DNA from: CBIHNH01 sp966211425
GTDB lineage: Bacteria; Patescibacteriota; Saccharimonadia; Saccharimonadales; Saccharimonadaceae
DNA: 9,600 nt
Direction: 5' to 3'
NCBI GenBank assembly: GCA_966211425.1
Contig: CBIHNH010000024.1
Coordinates: 1-9,600 of the forward strand
The notes below the pieces were generated by a model. It saw only the letters and a list, made by a program, of their open reading frames with translations. It was not told the origin of the DNA and ran no database searches. Shown piece by piece: positions 1 to 4,521 of the stretch. The translations under genes were made by a program, and so were the position numbers. Numbering within the stretch: position 1 is the stretch's first letter; each line of letters begins with the position of its first letter.

Positions 1-56
1 TTTGTCAAGGGGCGTATACCAGTAAACAACATAGTAGACCGCAACGGGTGTGGTCT

Positions 57-80
57 CGTTACCTATTTCGGTAGGTGACG
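57..80 (+). promoter_or_regulatory. UUCG-capped hairpin over the ribosome binding site
   Basis: Bases 57-66 pair with 71-80 through ten base pairs (two of them G-T wobbles) around a TTCG tetraloop. The 3' arm contains AGGTGA (73-78), the only Shine-Dalgarno-like sequence for the ATG at 83. Just upstream, 36-40 (AGACC) can pair with 52-56 (GGTCT) and stack on this helix. If the transcript begins upstream, the helix would hide the ribosome binding site, so translation of the following gene may be controlled by melting or by a ligand or protein. The pairing is seen in the sequence; the regulatory role is inference. Confidence 0.4.
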
Positions 81-82
81 AT

Positions 83-451
83 ATGTTATTCACATTTCCA
101 GGGTTAGGATACCGCATGTGCATTGAAGACAAGGCCCTCGTTCTGGCGAAGTCGCTCAGGGAGTCGGTGCTCAGCACCGTCGACAACATCGACGACGCCA
201 GGGCGATGGTTGGCGAATACGTCCGCACGAGAGACAGCCAGGTGTCACGCCTCGCAGAGCTGTGCTTCGCGAAGCGCAACCGGCTCGGGATCAAGGAGCA
301 GCTGCACTCCATGGAGGACTGCAGGGGCGCCAAGCTCAGCCTGCTGCGCGAGACGATCAAGCTCGTGCTGGAGGAGTACATCGACGAGGAGCAGGCGAAG
401 TTCGACGCGACGCTTCCGCACTTCGTCACGCCTCAGGTGGCGCTCGTGTGA
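83..451 (+). CDS. Hypothetical helical, charged protein of high GC3
   Basis: I do not recognise this 122-residue protein. It is rich in Glu, Arg, Lys and Leu, has no obvious membrane segment or signal peptide, and reads as a mostly alpha-helical cytosolic protein. Its second half has heptad-like stretches (about residues 70-110) and three scattered cysteines. It is very probably coding, because 101 of 111 codons from 116 onward end in G or C. The start is uncertain: GTG at 50 lies just before the 57-80 hairpin, ATG at 83 follows AGGTGA, and ATG at 116 follows AGGA (106-109). The codons between 83 and 116 lack the GC3 bias (TTA twice), so 116 may be the true start, giving 111 residues. The strong GC3 bias is unlike the genes further right and points to acquisition from a GC-rich source such as an actinobacterium or its phage (inference). 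The 3' end overlaps the next reading frame by four bases. Confidence 0.6.
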   Translation: MLFTFPGLGYRMCIEDKALVLAKSLRESVLSTVDNIDDARAMVGEYVRTRDSQVSRLAELCFAKRNRLGIKEQLHSMEDCRGAKLSLLRETIKLVLEEYIDEEQAKFDATLPHFVTPQVALV

Positions 452-591
452 GCGGCTACCGGAACAGGCCGTACAAGAACGCGCGCAAGCGCATACGGAT
501 CGCGCAGTACTCGGTTCCAGCCAAGTGGAGACGGCCTGTCCCAGCGAGAACTTCGGTTCCGCCGGTGCAGTTGCTGCCACTCTGGAGATGA
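448..591 (+). CDS. Small very basic hypothetical protein, coupled
   Basis: This is a possible 47-residue gene starting at GTG (448-450). That start overlaps the upstream TGA in the sequence GTGTGA, the usual layout for translational coupling. AGGTGG at 434-439 sits eight bases before the start and can act as a ribosome binding site. The product is strongly basic at its N-terminus (RNRPYKNARKRIRI), as in small nucleic-acid-binding or ribosome-associated proteins, and Pro-rich toward the C-terminus. Nearly all of the first 21 codons end in G or C, as in the gene before it, but this bias fades after about codon 21. The reading frame could therefore have shifted there, or the tail may be poorly constrained. 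The stop is followed within five bases by a strong hairpin. I assign no function. Confidence 0.4.
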   Translation: MSGYRNRPYKNARKRIRIAQYSVPAKWRRPVPARTSVPPVQLLPLWR

Positions 592-595
592 CTTC

Positions 596-629
596 AGCCG
601 GGCAGGGGACTCACCTCCTCTGCCCGGCT
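596..629 (+). terminator. Strong GC-rich hairpin closing the first gene pair
   Basis: Bases 596-609 pair with 616-629 over 14 bp with one G-T wobble and a six-base loop. The hairpin begins five bases after the stop at 591. No T-run follows (the next bases are AGTCAAAACC), so it is either a factor-independent terminator of the GC-rich type or a 3'-end-protecting hairpin. Its base composition matches the GC-rich gene pair rather than the AT-richer DNA that follows. Confidence 0.5.
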
Positions 630-655
630 AGTCAAAACCTTTCCCTGGAAAACAC

Positions 656-684
656 TTTCCACATCTGTTATGTTTTGGTATAAT
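656..684 (+). promoter_or_regulatory. Promoter: TTTCCA -17- TATAAT
   Basis: A perfect -10 hexamer TATAAT (679-684) lies 17 bases after TTTCCA (656-661), which matches the -35 consensus at four of six positions. It is the best sigma-70-type promoter I see in the window, and the only good candidate for driving the tRNA-Glu gene, which would then carry a 5' leader of about 125 bases to be trimmed. Transcription would start near 691. Confidence 0.55.
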
Positions 685-707
685 CAGTCGGTTGTCGGCT
701 GATTTTT
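684..707 (+). terminator. Hairpin with T5, overlapping the -10 box
   Basis: Bases 684-690 (TCAGTCG) pair with 696-702 (CGGCTGA) through seven pairs including one wobble, and five T residues follow (703-707). The element has the form of a weak intrinsic terminator for read-through from the left. It overlaps the last base of the -10 box at 679-684. A transcript started from that promoter would lack the 5' arm, so the hairpin would stop upstream transcription only. Confidence 0.35.
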
Positions 708-754
708 AAATTAGTTTCGGGAGCGTGAGCGGCCTCATATTATAAATATGAGCC

Positions 755-820
755 CCAAATTGTTCAGAAATGAACGAAAATGAGCAAGCTAATTTTCGCT
801 TCAGTTCATTCAAAATTTGG
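755..820 (+). repeat. Nested imperfect inverted repeat abutting the tRNA
   Basis: Three nested arm pairs are visible: 755-761 (CCAAATT) with 814-820 (AATTTGG), 769-775 (AATGAAC) with 804-810 (GTTCATT), and 776-781 (GAAAAT) with 792-797 (ATTTTC), with bulges between them. A smaller alternative hairpin, GTTCA-GAAA-TGAAC (762-775), competes with the middle arm. The outer arm includes the first two bases of the tRNA, so the leader could fold right up to the RNase P cleavage point. A role in processing is inference. Confidence 0.4.
777..796 (+). repeat. 20-bp inverted repeat, left copy
   Basis: The sequence aaaatgagcaagctaatttt is matched exactly, in inverted orientation, by 1071-1090 on the other side of the tRNA-Glu gene and its terminator. 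The unit is itself close to palindromic (AAAAT...ATTTT with AGC...GCT inside). I see no target-site duplication flanking the pair. Confidence 0.7.
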
Positions 821-893
821 CCTCATCGTCTAACGGTTAGGACACCAGGTTTTCATCCTGGCAATCGGAGTTCGATTCTCCGTGAGGTCACCA
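819..893 (+). tRNA. tRNA-Glu (anticodon TTC), CCA encoded
   Basis: This is a complete cloverleaf. The acceptor stem is GGCCTCA with TGAGGTC (one G-T pair), followed by discriminator A and an encoded CCA (891-893). The D-arm contains TAACGGTTAGGA, the anticodon stem is CCAGG/CCTGG around the loop TTTTCAT with anticodon TTC, and the T-arm is CGGAG-TTCGATT-CTCCG. The sequence is very close to the usual bacterial tRNA-Glu that reads GAA and GAG. The likely promoter is at 656-684, and a terminator begins inside the CCA. Copies of its 3' end recur downstream at 1050-1066 and 1168-1178. Confidence 0.97.
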
Positions 894-931
894 AGAAAAA
901 TACCCATCCACGCGATGGGTATTTTTCTTGG
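891..931 (+). terminator. Perfect 18-bp terminator hairpin after tRNA-Glu
   Basis: Bases 891-908 are the exact reverse complement of 914-931, with a five-base loop CACGC. The core arms are TACCCATC and GATGGGTA, flanked by A5 on the left and T5 on the right, so the hairpin can terminate transcription from either side. The 5' arm begins with the CCA of the tRNA, so the mature 3' end of the tRNA is base-paired in the primary transcript. Confidence 0.9.
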
Positions 932-1019
932 CTTCTCAGCGGTGAACGAACTCCGAAGGAGTGCGAAGTCCGTCATAATCTCTGATTTGACGGCCTGTAG
1001 TTGATGATAGAACTAGAAG

Positions 1020-1060
1020 CGAAGCGGATAGTTATACCATCTTGCGTTTTTCTCCGTGAG
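1020..1060 (+). repeat. Direct repeat copy 1, ends in tRNA-Glu 3' sequence
   Basis: The 41-nt unit matches 1137-1178 with three substitutions and one small insertion; the last 28 bases (1033-1060 versus 1151-1178) differ at one position. The 3' part continues into TTCTCCGTGAGGTCACC (1050-1066), identical to bases 876-892 of the tRNA-Glu gene. This resembles a partial tRNA copy of the kind left by site-specific integration at a tRNA 3' end. Confidence 0.75.
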
Positions 1061-1070
1061 GTCACCCGAC

Positions 1071-1100
1071 AAAATTAGCTTGCTCATTTTGTGAGCAAGC
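1071..1100 (+). repeat. 20-bp inverted repeat, right copy, within a hairpin
   Basis: Bases 1071-1090 are the exact reverse complement of 777-796. In addition, 1078-1086 (GCTTGCTCA) pairs with 1092-1100 (TGAGCAAGC) around a five-base loop. That 9-bp hairpin is followed by GGAAAT rather than a T-run, so I do not call it a terminator. Confidence 0.7.
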
Positions 1101-1136
1101 GGAAATAGGCAGCGAAGCGACCGCCTTCTCCGTCCG

Positions 1137-1178
1137 CGGAGCGGACAGGCTATACCATCTTGCGTTCTTCTCCGTGAG
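1137..1178 (+). repeat. Direct repeat copy 2, diverging after TCCGTGAG
   Basis: This is the second copy of the 1020-1060 unit, about 117 bp downstream. It ends with TTCTCCGTGAG (1168-1178), 11 bases of the tRNA-Glu 3' end, and then diverges (TTCTTTAG instead of GTCACC). A palindrome, TCCGCGGA (1133-1140), overlaps its left edge. Confidence 0.7.
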
Positions 1179-1265
1179 TTCTTTAGATTCAGCAAGAGGA
1201 TGTAACAATAATCACTGTTTTTCTGCGCCGCTTTCGCCATGCTTGAGTGAAGGAGGAGCGCATCT

Positions 1266-1610
1266 ATGAGAACTGCTGAGCAAGTATTTGAAGACCATAT
1301 GGAGCGACGAGCGGCTGGCGATCTAGAGGGCGATATACGACATAACTATTCACCGGACGTGGTTTTGATGACCAGTACCGGTATCTATCGGGGTCACGAG
1401 GGTGTTCGTGAGTCAGCCGATGAACTAAACGAGTACCTCGGGGATGGCACCTATACGTATAACAACAAGTTGGTCGACGGGCAGCACGCGTTCTTGGAGT
1501 GGAGTGCTCAAGGTCTTTCGACCGCTATCAACGATGGCGCTGATTCTTTCATGATCGAGAACGGTAAGATAACGGTGCAGACCATTCACTACACCGTGAA
1601 CGAAGAGTAA
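1266..1610 (+). CDS. SnoaL-like / NTF2-like domain protein
   Basis: This 114-residue protein has the pattern of the SnoaL/NTF2-like cone-fold family. It opens with a helix (residues 2-18, EQVFEDHMERRAAGDLE), then the typical NYSPDVVLMTSTGIYRGHEGVRE segment (about 27-49), then beta strands containing FLEWSAQG, and ends with the family-like DSFMIENGKITVQTIHY. Members include polyketide cyclases, ketosteroid isomerase-like enzymes and many small binding proteins, so the fold is recognisable but the reaction is not. The start is well supported: AGGAGG (1251-1256) lies nine bases before ATG. Ten bases separate it from the FAD enzyme downstream, and that gap contains the next ribosome binding site, so the two genes should be co-transcribed. 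It may bind or rearrange the substrate or product of that enzyme (inference). No good promoter is visible; the best -10-like match is AATAAT (1207-1212). Confidence 0.85.
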   Translation: MRTAEQVFEDHMERRAAGDLEGDIRHNYSPDVVLMTSTGIYRGHEGVRESADELNEYLGDGTYTYNNKLVDGQHAFLEWSAQGLSTAINDGADSFMIENGKITVQTIHYTVNEE

Positions 1611-1620
1611 GGAGGTCTAC

Positions 1621-2955
1621 ATGGACGGTAAACCAAAGGCCATCATCATCGGATCTGGACTCAGTGGGATGACGGCGGCAATCGATCTCGGTGAAGCGGG
1701 CTATGACGTCCATGTTTTTGAAAAGAGGCATATCATCGGCGGCCGAACTTCATCGTGGAACGAAAACGGCATGATGATCGAGAGCGGGCTACACCGTTTT
1801 CTCGGTATGTACACCGAACTGCCGCGCCTGCTGAAAAAGGTTGATATCAACCTCGATGAGATGCTCTGCTGGGAGGATGAGATCGAGATACGTCTCCCGG
1901 ATGGCCCGAACGCGGTCTTTGGCGCATCCATACTCCATAAACCGGTAAAAACTGTCAAAAGTGCCCTCGGGCATAGTGACTTCTATAGCCTCGAGGAAAA
2001 ACTAGCTCTCGGCAAGATGTTTGCAGCAGGGCTAAAGGACTACAAGGCTAACCCCACTGAACTCGATGGCTACACGGTTTTAGAGTATGCGGTCAAACAC
2101 GGCGTGCCCGACCGTGCAGTCGAGCGGATCCTAAAGCCACTTACTGAAGGAATATTTTTCATGCCGATCCAGAACTATTCGGCGTATAACTTTATCGGCC
2201 TGTTTGCGCCGTTCATCCCGAAGCTCTACAAAGTGCGAGTAGGAGCCTTCATGGGAGGTATGACAGAGATCATGATGCAGCCACTCGCACGATACGTTAC
2301 TGAAATGGGTGGCCGGATATCTGTCGGAGCTAACGTCGGGCGGATCGAAGCAAAAGCGGGCAAAGTACAGGCAGTTTGGGTGGCGGGAGTACGACACGAA
2401 GCGGATTGCGTGGTGCTCGCCGCGTCGCTCTCGGGAGCGCAAAATATCATCCGGCAATCGTTCCCGAGGGAGGAATATTTTGCGGATATGCTAGAACTCA
2501 TGTCTATGCCGGCGGTCACTGTTCAGCTGGATCTAGCCGAACCTGCGCTCGACATCGATCGTACAACGTTTGGGCCGACGACGTCCCTGGTATCGTTTTC
2601 GGAGCAGAGCAGGACGACGTTCCGCAGTTCAAGCGGACGACTTTCTGTTATCTTGGCGACCCCGGAGCATTTTATCGAACGATCCGATGAGGCTATTTTG
2701 CAGGCGGTCAGTGATGACGCGATGAAGATCGGAATCGACCTGAGCGGTAAGATCAAAGACTATCGTGTTGTGCGTTTACCCGGCGACTTTTACTCACTCC
2801 AGTCTGGTAGCGAAGCTCTCAGGCCAGAGCAGCGCACCTCGATATCCGGCCTAGCTCTCGCCGGTGATTACACCAAGCAGAAGTATCTCGCGACCATGGA
2901 AGGAGCGGTCGTTTCGGGGCATGCAGCAACAGATGCGATCCTAAGCCGAATCTAG
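1621..2955 (+). CDS. FAD-dependent desaturase / amine-oxidase family enzyme
   Basis: This 444-residue flavoprotein has an N-terminal Rossmann FAD motif GSGLSG (11-16). Glu34 ends the second strand (VHVFEK) for ribose binding, and the GGRTSSW motif (40-46) is typical of the phytoene desaturase / protoporphyrinogen oxidase / amine oxidase superfamily. The segment ESGLHRFLG (about 55) and the C-terminal FAD motif AGDYTKQKYLATMEGAV (about 414-430) closely resemble plant/cyanobacterial-type phytoene and zeta-carotene desaturases and related squalene-pathway enzymes (HpnE). The family oxidises or desaturates hydrophobic, often isoprenoid substrates, usually at the membrane; the actual substrate cannot be read from the sequence. 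A strong AAGGAGGT site (1609-1616) precedes ATG. It forms an operon with the SnoaL-like gene. No phytoene synthase or other carotenoid gene is in the window, so I do not name it crtI, crtP or hpnE. Confidence 0.88.
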   Translation: MDGKPKAIIIGSGLSGMTAAIDLGEAGYDVHVFEKRHIIGGRTSSWNENGMMIESGLHRFLGMYTELPRLLKKVDINLDEMLCWEDEIEIRLPDGPNAVFGASILHKPVKTVKSALGHSDFYSLEEKLALGKMFAAGLKDYKANPTELDGYTVLEYAVKHGVPDRAVERILKPLTEGIFFMPIQNYSAYNFIGLFAPFIPKLYKVRVGAFMGGMTEIMMQPLARYVTEMGGRISVGANVGRIEAKAGKVQAVWVAGVRHEADCVVLAASLSGAQNIIRQSFPREEYFADMLELMSMPAVTVQLDLAEPALDIDRTTFGPTTSLVSFSEQSRTTFRSSSGRLSVILATPEHFIERSDEAILQAVSDDAMKIGIDLSGKIKDYRVVRLPGDFYSLQSGSEALRPEQRTSISGLALAGDYTKQKYLATMEGAVVSGHAATDAILSRI

Positions 2956-2974
2956 AGGGTTAGGCTGTCGCCTG

Positions 2975-3011
2975 GCGCTGGATCGGACGGAAAATACGAA
3001 TGGCGCTTTTT
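2975..3011 (+). terminator. Weak possible terminator after the FAD gene
   Basis: GCGCTG (2975-2980) can pair with TGGCGC (3001-3006) through four Watson-Crick and two wobble pairs, followed by five T residues (3007-3011). The loop is long (20 bases) and the stem short, so this is only a candidate. Its position, 20-55 bases after the stop, is suitable. Confidence 0.3.
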
Positions 3012-3062
3012 AGCTGGAGTAAACGAGACTTAACGAGTCGTTTCCCATACGGTACCCTACCT

Positions 3063-3071
3063 TGCTACACT
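3063..3071 (+). promoter_or_regulatory. Extended -10 box for pyk (TGcTACACT)
   Basis: TACACT (3066-3071) is preceded by TG one base away, which makes an extended -10 element. A partial -35 match, TTCCCA (3042-3047), lies 18 bases upstream. Transcription would start about seven bases downstream, almost on the ATG at 3080, so the mRNA would have little or no leader. Confidence 0.45.
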
Positions 3072-3079
3072 AGAGGTAT

Positions 3080-4486
3080 ATGTCTATGATTTTCAAACGC
3101 GCAAAGATTCTGGCTACGCTCGGGCCAGCAACAAACAGTTACGAGTCTATCGAAAAAATGATTGTCGCAGGAGTGAACGGTTTTCGTCTCAATTTCTCGC
3201 ACGGAAACTACGAAGAACGCGACCAGCAGATCATATGGATTCGCGAGGCCAGCCAAAAAGTAGGTAAACCGGTCGCAATCCTCCAAGATATCCAGGGGCC
3301 AAAGATTCGTCTCGGAGAAATCACGGACAACGCCTACGACGTCAAACAGGGAGACGAGCTGACGCTGGCGTATGGTGTCGAACATCAAGGCTCGGTCGTT
3401 CCAGTCCAGTATGACCTCTCGGAAAAGGTAAAAGAGGGCGAACGCCTTTATATTTTTGATGGCAAGATCCGAACAACTGTACTCGATACGGGCGACAAGT
3501 CGGTGACGGTTCGGGTTGAAAACGACGGTCAGCTGATGAGTCGTAAAGGCATCAATCTGCCAGATACCGACTTTGGTGGAGATATCCTGACCGAGAAAGA
3601 TTATCGTGATCTCGAGTATGGCGCCAAGCAGGACATCGACTATGTAGCACTCAGCTTTATCCAAAGCGCACGTGATGTCGAAGCGGCGCGAGGCTTCCTC
3701 GCTGAAAAGGGCAGTACCGCGCATATCGTGGCAAAGGTAGAGACCAAAGCGGCTATTGCCGACGAAGAACTTGAGCGCATCGTAGAGGCAAGCGATGGTG
3801 TTATGGTGGCTCGCGGTGATCTCGCAGTCGAAGTCGGCGCCGAGATCGTTCCGATCGTACAACGACGTATCATCGGTCTGTGCCAGCGGTATTCTAAAAT
3901 CAGTATCGTGGCAACCCAGATGATGGCAAGCATGGTCGACAGCCCGGATCCGACTCGTGCGGAGGTCAGTGATATCAGTAACGCCATCGTGGTTGGTGCG
4001 GACTGCTTGATGCTCAGTGATGAGACTGCCAATGGTCGCTACCCGCTCGAGGCGATCGCTAGTATGAAACGAACTATTCTCTATACACAGGAAAACGTCG
4101 CCGTTAGGCCTCTGGACCTGCCAGAACGCACAGCTTCTACTGCTGCCGCTATCTGTGCTGCCGCGAAGAGTCTAGCTAGCCAGCTCGACGCCCGCGCTAT
4201 CATAGCTGAGACCAGGTCGGGCGCTACCGCCGCACATATCGCTGCTCACCGTCCGAGCCGTCCGATTATATCGGTGACCAGCGAGCCTCGTGTCGCTCAG
4301 CAGCTAGCCCTGCTCTATGCCAACAAGAGCTTTTGTCGACCCGACGGAGAGCGGGCCGGGTTCGAGCTTGCGAAGGAGCTTGCCGAGCAACATTTCTTTG
4401 AAACACCAGCAACCGTCGTGCTCGTCAGTGGCCGTCAGCCGGGCCTGATCGGTGCGACCGATACGATTCGCGTGCGCACACTCTAG
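3080..4486 (+). CDS. pyk: Pyruvate kinase
   Basis: Pyruvate kinase transfers phosphate from phosphoenolpyruvate to ADP, the last ATP-forming step of glycolysis, in the cytosol. All hallmarks are present in 468 residues, the usual length: FRLNFSHG (35-42, with Arg36), QDIQGPKIR (69-77), a B domain (about 79-165), catalytic Lys219 and metal ligand Glu221 in AKVETK, DGVMVARGDLAVEV (239-252, metal ligand Asp247), ATQMMASM, and LSDETANGRYP (Asp in place of the usual Gly). The position equivalent to muscle Glu117 is Lys75, followed by Leu78 for Thr120, the signature of K+-independent enzymes. There is no extra C-terminal PEP-utilising domain. ATG at 3086 has better ribosome-binding-site spacing (AGAGG 3072-3076, nine bases), whereas ATG at 3080 would fit a leaderless mRNA. 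pgk follows 35 bases later. Confidence 0.97.
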   Translation: MSMIFKRAKILATLGPATNSYESIEKMIVAGVNGFRLNFSHGNYEERDQQIIWIREASQKVGKPVAILQDIQGPKIRLGEITDNAYDVKQGDELTLAYGVEHQGSVVPVQYDLSEKVKEGERLYIFDGKIRTTVLDTGDKSVTVRVENDGQLMSRKGINLPDTDFGGDILTEKDYRDLEYGAKQDIDYVALSFIQSARDVEAARGFLAEKGSTAHIVAKVETKAAIADEELERIVEASDGVMVARGDLAVEVGAEIVPIVQRRIIGLCQRYSKISIVATQMMASMVDSPDPTRAEVSDISNAIVVGADCLMLSDETANGRYPLEAIASMKRTILYTQENVAVRPLDLPERTASTAAAICAAAKSLASQLDARAIIAETRSGATAAHIAAHRPSRPIISVTSEPRVAQQLALLYANKSFCRPDGERAGFELAKELAEQHFFETPATVVLVSGRQPGLIGATDTIRVRTL

Positions 4487-4496
4487 TCGATGACTG

Positions 4497-4513
4497 TATA
4501 ATTCTGCTATCAT
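4497..4513 (+). promoter_or_regulatory. Tandem -10 boxes before pgk
   Basis: TATAAT (4497-4502) is a consensus -10 hexamer, and TGcTATCAT (4505-4513) is an extended -10 element. The second ends exactly eight bases before the pgk ATG, the same distance as at pyk. No -35 match is seen at the right spacing for either. CTGCT (4504-4508) can also pair with AGCAG (4515-4519), a small hairpin without a T-run. A pgk transcript started from the second box would be leaderless. Confidence 0.45.
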
Positions 4514-4521
4514 AAGCAGTA

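Larger units (their letters stand above)
932..1250. other. Non-coding repeat-rich stretch downstream of tRNA-Glu
   Basis: I find no convincing gene here. The stretch holds small hairpins (ACTCC-GAA-GGAGT at 950-962; CCGTCA/TGACGG at 970-975 and 988-993), a 41-nt direct repeat (1020-1060 and 1137-1178), the right copy of the 20-bp inverted repeat, four TTCTCCGT motifs counting the one in the tRNA (876, 1050, 1126, 1168) and two AGCGAAGCG motifs (1018, 1111). The multiplicity of tRNA-derived and related short repeats suggests repeated recombination or decay at this tRNA. Confidence 0.6.

Noticed and set aside
123..683. Long plus-strand frame overlapping 83-451 (186 codons)
   Set aside because: Its product is Ser/Arg/Thr-rich, as expected from an out-of-frame reading of GC-rich coding DNA. 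The GC-ending third positions follow the 83-451 frame instead.
770..985. Open frame running through the tRNA-Glu gene and its terminator
   Set aside because: It contains the whole tRNA and the terminator hairpin, so it cannot be a normal gene.
992..1066. Possible degenerate second tRNA (GGCCT at 992, tRNA 3' end at 1066)
   Set aside because: The ends match tRNA-Glu at nearly the right distance (73 bases), but no D-arm, anticodon arm or 5' half of the T-arm can be formed. GGCCT alone is too short to be convincing.
777..1090. The inverted-repeat-bounded segment as a transposon or MITE
   Set aside because: There is no target-site duplication, no transposase and no second copy in the window.
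1020..1178. CRISPR array
   Set aside because: Only two repeat copies exist, the spacing is about 117 bp, and there are no cas genes.
1013..1240. Minus-strand frame of 75 codons in the repeat region
   Set aside because: It is made of the direct and inverted repeats, its composition is not protein-like, and no ribosome binding site was found.
3021..3043. Bulged hairpin AAAC(GA)GACT-TAACG-AGTCGTTT before pyk
   Set aside because: The stem is short and interrupted, with only three T residues following. It could be an operator, but nothing else supports that.
3065..3862. Long open frame on the minus strand opposite pyk (265 codons)
   Set aside because: It lies fully antisense to a certain pyruvate kinase gene, has no recognisable domain and no ribosome binding site, and is explained by the codon pattern of pyk.
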